DNA of 64,000 nt from Littorina saxatilis (Eukaryota; Mollusca; Gastropoda; Littorinimorpha; Littorinidae): assembly GCF_037325665.1 (NCBI RefSeq), contig NW_027128878.1, positions 52,381 to 116,380 on the forward strand, written 5' to 3'. Shown piece after piece: positions 1 through 11,479 of the stretch. A model generated the notes under the pieces. It worked only from the letters and a program-made list of their open reading frames with translations. It was not told where the DNA came from and did no database searches. The position numbers and the translations under genes were made by a program. Position 1 is the first letter of the stretch; the number at the start of each line of letters is the position of its first letter.

Positions 1-1019
1 TTATTCACTATTCCAATATGGTAACACAAGTAGATGAGTTCCTAAACTCTCTGTTGGCTAAATCAGCCACAAAGTGCACATTATCCTCATAATAATTTCT
101 GTTGATACAGTATGCTACTGCTAACTTTCTGTTACAACTTTACAAAGGAGCATTGCACACATAGCTTTAGAGAGGACTACTTTCTTCTGCGTTAAATTCA
201 CAGCTTTTCCAAAATCTTAATCTCAGTTACATGACCTTTCAGATTTTGTTCAATCTATTTTCAAAGATTAATTCCACTTAAATGAAAATAAACATCCCTG
301 AACTAGAATGCAACAGACTGAGTCTCCTAGTCCTACTTCACTCAGTAGATTCTTACACAACTACCACTTGATACCAAGTAATTCAGTGTTTTGACATTAG
401 TCCTGTCGCGACTCGACGAGAAACCTGACCAATCGTCAGAAATCTTGGGACCCCTTACCCTTCTTTCTAATAAAATGGCAGTTGGTCTTGCACTACAATT
501 CACTACTTCTGCTCTCCCATTGCATTTTAGGCATTACCAGAGACCACAATCCCACAACATTTCAAGAGCACTTTTCCCTGAAGTGACATGACCCTATTCT
601 AATCTATCTCTTATTTTCAAGTTAGAAGGCAATCAAAACTTTTCCAGGTGTGGAAATATGTGCATTTCCTGCATTTGGTTTCACTAACATTAAAAGAACC
701 CAGAAACATTGATCATTTTCCAATAAAGCTGTAAAATTCTGATTTTATTGTTCTTCAGCGTTCAACCAGAATTCTGTTATAGAAAATAAATTAGTGCGGA
801 ATTTCTGATGTCTATAAAGCATACTGACTGCAAGGATTCTTCAAATAAGTTTCCCTGTATAGCACCCAACTGAAAATCTCAGTCTCAGAAACATGAGTTA
901 GACACTGTGTATCTGTGTGACTGTAGATCTGATTTACTGTAAATGTAATATGGCTAAAGGCGTGTGCCTGAGCTGCTAGTTCTTCAAATTAGATTTTTCT
1001 TCAAGTTTCCTTCTTTTGC
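1..1019. other. Gene-free AT-rich stretch
   Basis: No convincing coding frame, splice pattern or repeat stands out here. The sequence is AT-rich with only short chance frames, so it reads as intergenic or deep intronic DNA. Confidence 0.5.
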
Positions 1020-1139
1020 TTGTTCTTGTTAAAAAACGTTCACATTGTTGCCATTCTCTGGCAGTTCGCACCGACCATGGTGAAACCATTCCTGAAACTT
1101 TCTAAATTCTTCCATTTCCACAGCAATACCGTTCTCTTC

Positions 1140-1490
1140 ATTTCCATCATCTTTCCAGGACAATACCTTTCTTTCCATGGCAATGCCATTTTTTCTTTTC
1201 TTTCCATGTCCAGCATCTTTCCATGGCACCGGCAATGCCATTTTTTTCTTCTCTTTCCATGTCCAGCAATTTTCCAGGACAATACATTTCTTTTCATGGT
1301 AATGCCATTTTTTCTTTCCTTTCCATGTCCAGCATTTTTCCAGGACAATACATTTCTTTCCATGGCAATGCCATTTTTTCTTTTCTTTCCATGTCCAGCA
1401 TCTTTCCAGGACAATACATTTCTTTCCATGGTAGTGCCATTTTTTCTTTTCTTTTTCCATTTCCATCATCTTTCCAGGACAAAGCCTTCC
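1140..1490. repeat. 66-bp minisatellite
   Basis: About five diverged copies of a 66-bp unit containing TTTCCATGTCCAGCAT and CAGGACAATAC follow one another. Since 66 is divisible by three, the array is open in several frames on both strands, which produces long but meaningless frames. Similar unit sequence reappears at 2403-2450, so the fold-back at 1507-2402 probably inserted into or beside this array. Confidence 0.85.
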
Positions 1491-1506
1491 TTTCGGGAAC
1501 GTCCCA

Positions 1507-1732
1507 CTAGTCCGAGGGTTCACTAGTCCGAGGGTTCACTAGTCTGAGGGTTTACTAGTCCGAGGGTTTACTATAGACGTTTGATTTTCCAGTTCGTCCC
1601 ACTAGTCCGAGGGTTCACTAGTCCGAGGGTTCACTAGTCCGAGGGTTCACTATAGACGCTTGATTTTTCAGTTATTATACCGCCCCTTAAAAGGCGGTAT
1701 ATAGGTTTCACTGTGTCTGTCTGTCTGTGTGT

Positions 1733-1797
<65 letters not shown>

Positions 1798-2402
1798 TGT
1801 CTGTCTGTCTGTCCGCAAATAGATATCCGATGTTTGATAACCGATTTCAATGAAATTATGTGTGAGGCTGTAGTACAACCCAGGCTCGATCCTCTCCATA
1901 ATTCAGGTCGGTGGGATAACTAATTGACCCTCACGGGCAAAAGGAAACCCGAGGTGCTATATAATATGACTAAAAACTGTAGGCAGTTCGATCACGTAAT
2001 TGTCCAGTCGGGGCGGTATCCTGATAAATTGAATATCCTTTCTTCAGTCAAAATATAAATAACTAAGTTTCTTGGGGGAAATAGTCTGAGATTTCTTCAG
2101 TCAAATATAAAACACCACAACTCAGTGTTTTTATGAGAATATTCTTCGATTTGGTTCCCACAGTAGTGAAAAACATACGCACGCACGCACACGCACATCC
2201 ACGCACACATACACACACAAAATAAAAACAAATCAAATTGAATATCCTTTGTTCAAGCGTCTATAGTGAACCCTCGGACTAGTGAACCCTCGGACTAGTG
2301 AACCCTCGGACTAGTGGACCCTCGGACTAGTGAACCCTCGGACTAGTGAACCCTCGGACTAGTGGACCCTCGGACTAGTGAACCCTCGGACTAGTGAACC
2401 CC
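1507..2402. mobile_element. Fold-back element with tandem-repeat arms
   Basis: The left arm (1507-1658) holds about seven copies of a 16-bp unit, ACTAGTCCGAGGGTTC, and the right arm (about 2255-2402) holds about nine copies in the opposite orientation. Where each array meets the core there is a mirrored junction, TATAGACGCTTGA on the left and TCAAGCGTCTATA on the right. The core carries a small hairpin (CCGCCCCTTAAAAGGCGG), a long GT tract and unique DNA but no coding frame. The layout resembles fold-back transposons, whose inverted arms are built of short tandem repeats. The family is not recognised. Confidence 0.7.
1725..1812. repeat. GT/GTCT microsatellite
   Basis: A nearly pure GT run is flanked by GTCT repeats. 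It lies inside the core of the fold-back element. Confidence 0.9.
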
Positions 2403-2450
2403 TCTCCTTCTTTCCATGTCCATCCTCTTTTTGGCAATACCTTTCCATTT

Positions 2451-5383
2451 TGCAACACATGTCAAATTCCTTTCCAAGCATCTGTTTTTTCTTTGTGTAC
2501 TGCTCTTGTTTGGTTTTTTTAAACATCACTGCAGACCTGAATTGTTCTTTTTATCAGCAGATCAGCAGCTTATATGATTTTTATTTGCGTATCTTCTTTT
2601 CATCTGTACGAGACACCCTCTTCATTCTTATATCAAACTTCAGGCTTTCCTGCTACCTGCAGAAATAGAAACATCCCCCATCACATGTGAAATGCTTCGT
2701 TACACTAGATAACTGATATATATATATGTGCACGTGCATGGCCACTCTTCTTTTACCTACAGTTGGTGCAAAACCACCGAACACTGCAGGGAACTTGAGC
2801 TGCTGGGAAATGTTTGAGTATCTCCTTCTTTGGTGTTGACCTATAAAAGCTTCTCTGGGGAGCACTACCAGTATTTGAAGACAGGCCCCCACCCTTAGGC
2901 TGTCTGCGATAGGCATTTGGTGCCACTGTCTCCCTTTTCACCCTTTCTGAAAAACAGGACCACGGAGCGTAACTGCATGCTGCGGCGGTGTTCTGAGACA
3001 CAACTATTCTCAGCTACCCGAAACTTTTTCACGACATAGCACCTGTATACTGGCGGTAGGAAGAAAAATGTATTAAAAAAAATTCACAGACACCAGAGAC
3101 AGGTAAAGGGAGGCAATCGTTTCCACTGCCAGTTTGCTAAATAGGCCAGAAAGGATGAGTTGTTTCCCATGAACCGTTTTCTACCTGGAAGTGTGTTTCC
3201 AACCCCACCCAAAAGTGTGTTGGTGTCTCAAAGAGCAAAACTTTTTCCGAAAACCAATAATATACCAATTTCTTTGAAAATATTTGGATTATGTGTTAAA
3301 TTTACCCTCGTACATGTTATGTTAATTAGAAACATTTAAGAATCAAATATTTCACAAAAGCAAACCAATTTAATGTAAGTGCATCAGATATTTAATGATA
3401 TTTTTTGGAAATGTGTCAAAATTGGGTGTGTTATCGGTCTCAAATTCTGTCTCCACCCGCTGTGAAAACGGGAACATGGGTATGGAGAATTGGACTGCCA
3501 CTGCAGTTCTGACAATGTTAGAAACACAAAGACCACTCTCATGTGACTACGGATCGCAACTGTCAGTGTCCTGAGACAAAACTTATTAGTCTCAGCTTCC
3601 CAACACCAGGAACTTGGTGTTGAACTGAGCGTCTTGGTCTCAAGTTCCTTATCCTCCCGCTATAAAAACGGAAACATGGGCACGGATAAGTTCGCCCTGC
3701 CACCGCAGTTCAGGCTGTGACAGTTTTACAGATGACCACTCTTACGTGTCACTCAAAGCTCGATGTGATTTGAACGTCTTGGTCTCCACTTGCCTTTGAT
3801 TATGCTCCGTGTTCAAATGCACCATTCGCCGACAGTGTGTTTTAGTGACAAAGCGCCATCCTCTACTCGATACCCGGCAAAACGAGGATTTAGAGCGGCT
3901 CCGTCTACGTGATCAGTTTGATCATTTTTGTTATCGCAAAAAAACGTTAACTCGAAAAAAATATAGGTCCCTTTCATTTCGTGTAAAGCGATCTCGACTG
4001 TACAACAAATACAAGCTGTCTCAAGAGGATGTTACAGGTACAGACAGCAATGGTTTAAACTTAAAGGACCAACAGAAACAGTGCCAATGGAACACTGTAA
4101 AATGTAAAACATGTAATAATCACACGACTAAAAAGATCACCGGACATTAAATTCATCGAAAATCACTGTGATGAAGCAAAATGACACAGAGTGGTAACAA
4201 TAAATTAAAATATTAAGTCCAACTATACTTCAATCAACAGAAAGTACAAAAAGCCAAACAGAGGGAGGGGGGGGGGGGGGGGGACGGGGACCCACAGTTA
4301 TTTCAAACTAAGTAACAAAAGTAAAAAGAATGGAAAAGATAAAAGAAACAACTTGACAACCCTCCAACAGGCGGCTTCTTTTTTCAAACAATTTATTTTT
4401 ACATTTAGCATGGCATTGCTCACAGAAAAGGGCAGATCTGAGTGAGAATTTACCAGATTAGTCCTGGTAAAGCTTTCTGCCTTCAAAATATATCAATATT
4501 GTGTGTTTCAGACAAATAGCACAAAAAATGTAATGTCGCCTCTTTAGAAAATTCCTTCCCTCTAATAATGGGGTATGCTCTATTTCTTCTTTGGGGGGAA
4601 AAATGACACAGTCAGATATGACTCAGAATATAATCTTTCTCATCTTACGGCTTCAAGTCATGTATTTTATGTTTTTAAAGCACTGGTTACAAGGACAAAT
4701 TGCACTGATTTAAGGAAGAACTTCAGACAGCAGTACATGCACATGTATTTCCAACACTAACTAATTTCATTGAAAAATGTTCTTAAAACTCTCGGACTAC
4801 AAACAATTTTGTGACAATTTTTTCACAAATTTTCATTCATAAGAAGCTGGGTAACAAAAAATAATGTGGATATGTGACAATTCTAAGTATGTGTAGAGAA
4901 AGATGTATCAGAAGCAGGCATTTGAATTGTCCGCCGAAAGGCAAATTTCCGCCGAAATATATTTTTTTTCCGCCAAAAATCTCAGTGTCCGCCGAAAAAA
5001 TAAATGGGGGAGGCAAAAATTGTTCTGAATACTGAATTTAATGGCAAACTTGGAGCTCACATGACACCAAATTGCACAATTTGGGTTCTTTGGAGAAAAA
5101 AGTGTTGGGGGGGGGGGGGGAGAGAGCATGCCCCCGGACCTCCCCTAGTAAGGCTAGGCACTTCGCGCCTTCGACTTTGATATTACTTACACATTTTCAG
5201 CCGTTTTTACTTTTTTCAATTCCCATGGCTGCAGAAGACAATATGCTCCCCTCTTAGACCCACAAAAAAGTTGGTCTGACAACAAGCCACCTTATCTTTA
5301 ACTGTCATCTTTTCTATCTAATTCCAATCAATTCTTTCACCGGTGACTTTACATACTACACTGCTATTGGCAGCTGTACTGTT
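2451..5383. other. Gene-free stretch with a tandem duplication
   Basis: No supported gene. A diverged duplication of about 130 bp occurs at 3430-3560 and 3633-3765; both copies contain an AAAACGG(G)AACATGGG core. There is a 20-base poly-G run near 4266-4283 and another near 5106-5120. Four TCCGCCGAAA-like motifs cluster at 4928-5000. A frame at 3809-4150 has no ATG start and no family resemblance, so it was not called. Confidence 0.5.
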
Positions 5384-6928
5384 TCAAATATTTTCTTCAT
5401 TATTTAGAGTGGGAATAGCAATTTCCAGTGATTTTGATTCTCTGTTAACAGAATAATGCTTTTGAATATAAAAGCGAGACAAAACTAGGAGAAAGAGAAA
5501 GGTACAAAAACATAGAACAGCCTGCCCAAAGAGAATGTATGAAAACCACATGGGTGTCAACTCCTGCATCAGATAACCCAGCACGATGGGGTTTGCCATG
5601 GTTCCTGATGATGAGGCTATCAGTATGCTTGATGCCACCCGACCTGTTACTCTGAGAAATTTTTCTTCCATCCACGAAAACCCTGTTGGAAAAATTGCAG
5701 ACATCGATGCCCCTACCATAACGGTACATATCCATACACCCAAGCCTACACCCTCTTGTGAAAACCACAAAAATGAGAATAAAGAGAGAGCCAAGGAAAG
5801 ACCGAGGAGGAACAGAAGTTTGACCGAAGACAAGACCTGAACTGCAAATATGCCAAAAAAACGACCAATGGCAAATGACGCCCAAAATACTGAGGTAAGT
5901 TGAGCTGCTTCTGTCTTGCTCCAGTGCAAATGCTTGACGACAAACGTTGACAGATACGCTGCAAACGTGTCCTCTACAGAGCAGTACAAGAAGTAAAAGC
6001 AACAAAAAGTAATCAAAACGAAGATGAAGACGCCAGTCGGCAAGGGTTGCTTGGTAACACTCTTCTTCTCATCGGTATGATCTTGTCTTCTTTTCTCCGA
6101 CCTGTCCGTGCACAGCTGCACAACGAACGGTAGCACAATCAGCAGGATAATGCTTCCGGAGATGAGATACGCGTAGTGAACGATCGTGGTGACAGGTGCA
6201 GCAGGGACGGTGGAGTTGGTTGTGACGTTAGAGCTTTCTGCAGTCACTGTTGAATTTAGCATGCTGAGAGTTGAGTTGTAGAGGGAGGGAGCCGCAGTAC
6301 TGGTAAGATCAAGACTGCCCTCAGGAGTTGGTGTGAGGAAAGGCTCTGTAGCTAAAGGACCAATGATACCGCCAAAGGCAAAGGCAAAGTGTATGGTTTG
6401 CATCGCAGTCTCTCCTTCCTTTCCCCAGATGCGCACCAATTCTGAATTGCCAACTGTGTCCAAGCCTCCACCAAAGAGAGACACCATGAATTGGATGAAG
6501 ATCATCATGGCGTAGATGGCGCACCAGGGCAAGGCCACAGTGGTCACCCCCATGCCCAGCACACACATCAGCAAGAGCAGCGACTTGTTCAGCTTGTCGT
6601 ACACCACCCCTGCCACCAGCGAGCCCACCAGGTAGCCCACAGAGCTAGAGGTGAAGAAGAACGAGGCGGCCTCCACGTCCGTCTGGGTGATGATCTGAAT
6701 GTCCAGGAAAGCCGGGCCTCGCTGACCGATGGCAAAACCAAGTGCCCAGAAAGCAGCACCCAGCCAAACTGTTCGCCAGACTTTACTCCTGTAGTCAGGC
6801 TGCTTCAGCTTTTCCTTGATGCTAGCTTTGGGATCCGGAGGATCGACATCCCCCCCAGCATTCTCTTTGCAATGTTCGACTGCTTCAGATCTGTTTCCTG
6901 CACCGTCGCTTCTCTCTCCGTCGCCCAT
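5384..6928 (-). CDS. MFS transporter, MFSD4/NaGLT1-like
   Basis: This intronless frame encodes 514 residues, the usual size of a 12-helix major facilitator. After a hydrophilic N-terminal tail of about 50 residues there are membrane helices with family-like features: an IGQRGPAFLD segment near residues 68-76, a VYDKLNKS loop near 109-116 matching the MFS loop-2 position, and GGGLDTVGNSELVRIWGK near 153-170. The last resembles the sodium-dependent glucose transporter 1 / MFSD4 group. A Ser/Thr-rich loop at about 200-245 has several N-x-S/T sites and is probably extracellular; a charged loop at about 273-292 separates the two halves. The likely role is sugar or small-solute transport at the plasma membrane; the substrate is not provable from sequence. 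The chosen ATG is followed by an acidic tail and preceded by no in-frame extension with homology. This is the only intact protein gene in the window. Confidence 0.85.
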   Translation of the reverse strand: MGDGERSDGAGNRSEAVEHCKENAGGDVDPPDPKASIKEKLKQPDYRSKVWRTVWLGAAFWALGFAIGQRGPAFLDIQIITQTDVEAASFFFTSSSVGYLVGSLVAGVVYDKLNKSLLLLMCVLGMGVTTVALPWCAIYAMMIFIQFMVSLFGGGLDTVGNSELVRIWGKEGETAMQTIHFAFAFGGIIGPLATEPFLTPTPEGSLDLTSTAAPSLYNSTLSMLNSTVTAESSNVTTNSTVPAAPVTTIVHYAYLISGSIILLIVLPFVVQLCTDRSEKRRQDHTDEKKSVTKQPLPTGVFIFVLITFCCFYFLYCSVEDTFAAYLSTFVVKHLHWSKTEAAQLTSVFWASFAIGRFFGIFAVQVLSSVKLLFLLGLSLALSLFSFLWFSQEGVGLGVWICTVMVGASMSAIFPTGFSWMEEKFLRVTGRVASSILIASSSGTMANPIVLGYLMQELTPMWFSYILFGQAVLCFCTFLFLLVLSRFYIQKHYSVNRESKSLEIAIPTLNNEENI

Positions 6929-7980
6929 TTCAGTTCAGATTTGATACGGGGATCCCTTGCGGGGCGACGTAACGTCTGTCTGGTTCTCTGATAAACTGCG
7001 ATCTTTCCTTAGTCGAGAATCTGCACGTCATTTCCATTGCGTCATTCCTTCCCTATATTAATTACGTCTGCTGTCTTGGTATTCACAACCCTTTTGATAG
7101 TCACGGTTTCTCTTACATTCCTCCCCGTTTTATCAAAGACCCCTTTAATTACGAATGATTATAAGTTATATAACTATTCTAACCCAACTCCTACAGTTCC
7201 TCTTACAAGTTACTGTCAGCCATTTTGTTTTTTTAAAGTTTCAGAGCGCGCTGTTCAACTCATGTTTGTTCACACTTGCAAGGTAATAGCGTGGGGAGCC
7301 TGTCAGTCCAGAATTATACTTAGACCCATAACAAATGGTTACAGAAAGTTTTTTTGTTGCAACGCATTTGGTTGCCTGTCTCAACATTCCCAGCAAGTTA
7401 TACCGTTGGCAGCCTCTGCATAACTTTTTTATGACGGTTTGATTACGTCACATATAAAAACCCTTGTTTCTGCCAATAACGCCGCAAAATTCCACTCTAC
7501 GGCGCTTCATTAGCCTACCATCATCGATAAGGAACACTTTATTAAGCCGGTGGACGGACAAGGGTCAACTGTATGTGCAGACTAAGAAACGGTATCCATG
7601 TCCCACCCCCGTGTCACCACAGTAAAACGTAAAAGACCTTGGTCCTTCTGCTATTAGTGCAGTTAGCTGATTACACCTTAACACGCGCACACCTGGTTAG
7701 CACCACTCTTGTTGCTGCAAGCTTTCATTTGGAGGAAGCTACCCGAATTTCCCAGCCCTGGGATAATAAAATAATGAAATGAACAATAACGCATTGCAAT
7801 GCGTTGTTCACGTATGGACGATAAAAGAAATACGCATTCTTTAATATGACTATACCTATTCCTATCCCTTTGTCTTCTTCAGCAGAATACTTCCTAGGAC
7901 GGCTTTCATTCAAAGTCATCTACAGGTGAAGAAAAGAGTGCATAACACAATAGGCCTACCTTTTGAGGAAAACATGATGG
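6929..7980. other. Upstream region of the transporter; no gene
   Basis: The stretch contains the presumed promoter and 5' leader of the minus-strand transporter, then unannotated DNA up to the 3' end of the nuclease-CXC copy. I see no clear TATA box, CpG cluster or splice-flanked exon that would fix the transcription start. Confidence 0.4.
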
Positions 7981-9531
7981 TTACGATGTTTCACTCTCGA
8001 TTTCAAAAGACGGTAGAGGCGAGTTGCAGCAGCCAACACCGCGACATTCCCCACATCCAGATGTGCACTCTAGTCCGTGTTGCCTGCAGCTACACCGCTT
8101 TGTGTCACAACCACTTTTGCATGTGCAGCGAATCACCTTTAACACATCGGCTGGTGCTGCCGGCAGATCTGTTGTCACTGGAACAAGGATGCCATGCTCA
8201 AGTTTCCAGCCGTAGTCCGTGGGATCCATGGCCACTTTGAGTCCCATCCATTCTTGTACTTGCAAGTACACTCGCATGCTGTGGAATCGGGCAGCTGCTG
8301 AGGTGGGTGGCAGAGTGTGAACTTGCACAAACGTTGTTCCAACAGCTACCTTTGAACAGAAGAGTCGGTAGCGAAGTTCATCGAGACCCTCTCTGGAACT
8401 ACCGTTGTAGAGCAGCACTAACGCCTTTTCGTCTGCTGATAGGATATCCTCTAAGGTCGCATTGTCTTGGAGGAACACTTCAGCAAGTGTTTGCAACTGT
8501 AGGTTGTTTCTGAGTTTCTTCATCGAGGCCATTGGGCCTAGAGGTTGTGTCGCTGCCGGTAAAGGCGTGGAGAAACAGGAGCAAGTGGCGCACGTTGCCA
8601 AGAGCTGCAATCAGCTGTTTGATGTTCCAGAACTTTGAAGATTTACCGGCCTGTTTGTCAGAAAAGAGCAGGATGTCATGTGCGTCTGCACATGCATGGT
8701 GGCCTAACAATACCAACAGATCCGTGTCTTCGGCAATTACTGCAGTGACTTTTTCTCTGGCGCAGTGTGTTGCTGAGAGGACTATCTGCACGTCAGCGTC
8801 TGCTTTGGCATGGATAACTGTGCAGTTTTTGTCCAAAGCTGTACCAAGTGCACAGATGAAACGCTGTTCGTTCTCTGCGTTTGCAAGAAACTGCTCTTTT
8901 TTGGATCTGAGAACCATGTCCAGTGAGAAATGGACAGCAGCCCCTCTACGCCCCTTTGTCCTCCGCAGGTGAGTCTTGTCCTTCGTTGATGGCCCAGACA
9001 TATAGCCATCAAAGACAATGACGGCATGTGGGTACCGGGAGTTGACGAACTGTGTATAACCATCTATGATGCTCTGGAAGGTGTTTCCCCGCGTCCACGA
9101 TCCTTGCAGTCTTTGAAGCAAAGAGCCACCGTCAATGACGAACTGTACGTCGGCAGGAAAGTTTGAGCTGGGAGAACCTGCATGGGCAATAACCAGCTTC
9201 CACAGTTCATCCGCCAGGGTAGCTTTGTTCGGCTGTCTCAAAAATTCATGGGATTCAAACAGGGCTGAGGGGAAGCTGCACAGTTCAAACTGAAAGAGTT
9301 CTTTCTTGTCCTCGTATGTTGTGTTTGCCACTGTTATGAATCTCTGGAAGAGAAGCTGAGGGTCGACTGTGATCGGATGTCCATCAACCTTCAGTGACTT
9401 TTTTGTTCCCAGTGTTATGACTTGATCCTTCTTTTTCAAGACGAGATCCGACACTGTTTTCCCTTCCATGGCCTGCATTATGCCACACCCGACCTCTCTG
9501 GCCTTGGTAACGTTTACAGCCGCTTCCCCAA
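7981..9531 (-). pseudogene. Nuclease-CXC copy 1, C-terminal part
   Basis: This is the downstream part of the gene whose N-terminal part lies at 14144-17147; the two are separated by a LINE. It encodes a PIN/FEN-like nuclease domain with acidic residues in VIDGGSLLQRL, VIVFDGY, KADADVQIV, VIAEDTDLLVLL and HAFTGSDTTS, the usual spacing for metal-binding acids in this fold. A conserved LPPTSAAARFHSMRVYLQVQ segment follows. The end is a cysteine-rich CXC domain (CTCKSGCDTKRCSC then CTSGCGECRG) like the DNA-binding domain of tesmin/TSO1/LIN54 proteins. I know this architecture as a very abundant, uncharacterised protein in invertebrate genomes. Its role is unknown; nuclease plus DNA-binding domain suggests DNA processing, possibly its own mobility. 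The copy is dead: besides the LINE it carries about three reading-frame breaks in total. Confidence 0.75.
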
Positions 9532-9539
9532 GGGAGGCG

Positions 9540-9830
9540 GAGAGAGGACTTTGTGTTGTGATGATGAAGAGGGAGGTGGAGATAGGACTGTGCGCGATGG
9601 CGGTGATGATGAAGAGGGAGGTGGAGACAGGACTGTGCGTGGTGATGATGAAGAGGGAGGTGGAGGTAGGACTGTGCGCGATGGCGGTGGTGATGAAGAG
9701 GGAGGTGGCGATAATATTTTGTGCGATGGTGGTGATGATGAAGAGGGAGGTGGAGATAGGACTTTGCGCGTTGGTGGTGATGAAGAGGGAGGTGGAGAGA
9801 AGACTATGTGCGGTGAGGATGAAGGTAGAG
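9540..9830 (+). repeat. Minisatellite A in the LINE 5' region
   Basis: Seven or so units of variable length (about 33-51 bp) share GATGAAGAGGGAGGTGGAGA. All indels keep the plus-strand frame, giving an acidic Asp-Asp-Glu-Glu-Gly-Gly-Gly repeat protein segment. The array begins almost at the LINE's first base. Confidence 0.85.
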
Positions 9831-9865
9831 AGAGAAAGGTGAATGTTGATGTGTCACTTGGTGTT

Positions 9866-10172
9866 GATGGTGCTGATGATTTGTCTGATGTGCATGTGGA
9901 TAATGAAAATAGATGTGATGATGATGTTTTGCTTGTCGTTGATGATGTGTCTGATGTGCATGTGGATAATGAAATTAGATGTGATGATGTTTTGCTTGGT
10001 ACTGAAGATGTGTCTGATGTGCATGTTGATAATGAAAATAGATGTGATGTTTTGCTTGGTGCTGATGATGTGTCTGATGTGCATGTGGATAATGAAATTA
10101 GATGTGATGTTTTGCTTGGTACTGAGGATGTGTCTGATGTGCATGTTGACAATGAGCATAGATGTGATGATG
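9866..10172 (+). repeat. Minisatellite B in the LINE 5' region
   Basis: Five units of about 60-63 bp share GTGTCTGATGTGCATGT. They encode VSDVHVDNE plus RCD and VLLG motifs in the same frame as the downstream endonuclease. Length variation is again in multiples of three, so this could be a real, expanded N-terminal domain. Confidence 0.85.
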
Positions 10173-10289
10173 ATGTTAGTATGGGTAGCGTTGACGTGGT
10201 TGATACGTTCGACGCATATGGTAGTGATATGTCTGGAAGTGATGCCTTGGGTGATAGTGTGGATTTACTTAGTAGTAAAAATAATGTTC

Positions 10290-11431
10290 TTTCCTGTTTA
10301 TCGCTGAACGTATGTGGAGTTATATCAAAATTGAAATTTCCTGATTTTGTAGAATTCATTGTGAAATATGATGTAATTTGTCTTAGTGAAAGCAAGTTAG
10401 ATGACGTAGACAAGGTTGACGTGCCAGGTTATGTAGCATTCTATAAAAATAGAGGTAAATTTAGAAGAAAATCAGGAGGTATCTTAGTTCTTATACGTGA
10501 ATGCTTCGCAGATAGTATCACTGTTTTTGAAGAAAGAAAGCTTTCTCATAAGATAACGGAAGACGTAAAGATGTGGTATAGATTTTTGGATATTGAACTG
10601 TGTGAGAATGCCCTATTTTTTAAGTTGGGAAAGAAAGTGCTTGGTCGTGACACACTCTTTTGCGCTGTATATATTCCTCCTGAAGGCTCGCCTTATCTAA
10701 ATAAAGATGTCTATAGTGAACTAGAGGAAGCATACATAAACTTTGGTGTGGAAAACGACTATGTTTGTTTTTTAGGGGATTTCAACTCTCGCACTGGGAA
10801 TTTGAATGAAATTTTGTCCGATGATGATAAGTATGTAGAAGGTGTTGTAGATAATGGCTTTGATATCACGGATATTGGTGAGCGTGTTTCACAAGATAAT
10901 AGAACAAACAACTTTGGATTTAAGTTAATTGACTTCTGTAGGACAACTGGTTTAATAATTGCTAACGGTAGAGCTGGTGATGATGCTAACCTTGGCAGAT
11001 GTACTTGTAAAGATAAAAGTGTTGTTGACTATTGTATTCTGTCAAGCAATTTATTTGTTAAAGTTGAAACTTTTGCTGTTTTGGATTTTTGTGAAATGTA
11101 CTCGGACGTTCATTGCCCGCTCGCCCTATCTTTCTTTAGGTGCGATGAGTCTGATAGAAACGATGAAAGGATTGATTGCGTGAATGACATGAGAAATCCA
11201 AATGAGAACTTAGAGCGTATCGAAAATAACGTTGAATATACAAAACCAAATTGGAATGAAGGGAGTAAGTTAGCTTTCACAACCTCTTTAGAGGAAACTG
11301 ATATTAGTGATATAGATATTCAATTAGCAAACATGTTGAGCTCTGTTATTGATGTGTCTGCAGAGGACATTGATAATGTAACTACTAATATATGTGACAT
11401 TCTAAAGCGTTCTGCGGAAAAATTGGAGTAA
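10290..11431 (+). CDS. LINE APE-type endonuclease region
   Basis: The frame shows the endonuclease motifs in order: LNVCGV, CLSESKLDD, AVYIPPEGSP, FLGDFNSRTG, SVVDYCILSS and YSDVHCPLAL, which carry the catalytic Asn, Glu, Tyr, Asp and His of AP-endonuclease-like LINE nucleases. It nicks target DNA to prime reverse transcription. The frame stays open upstream to 9422 through the repeat arrays, so the true start codon is unclear. A TAA at 11429-11431 ends it, and the reverse-transcriptase part continues in another frame, implying one frameshift. Confidence 0.88.
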
Positions 11432-11479
11432 TTAAGAAAAAGAATAAGATAAAACAAGTAAATAGTAAGAAACGAAAAC

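Noticed and set aside
1020-1526. Frames of 130-168 codons on both strands
   Set aside because: They are a by-product of the 66-bp minisatellite.
3809-4150. Basic 113-codon frame
   Set aside because: No ATG start, no splice signals, no recognised family and ordinary length for chance.
7037-7423. 128-codon plus-strand frame upstream of the transporter
   Set aside because: Composition fits translated AT-rich promoter DNA; no domain and no splice context.
9514-10413. Minus-strand 299-codon Ser/Pro-rich frame
   Set aside because: It is the antisense of the LINE's two in-frame minisatellites; the repeat composition alone keeps it open.
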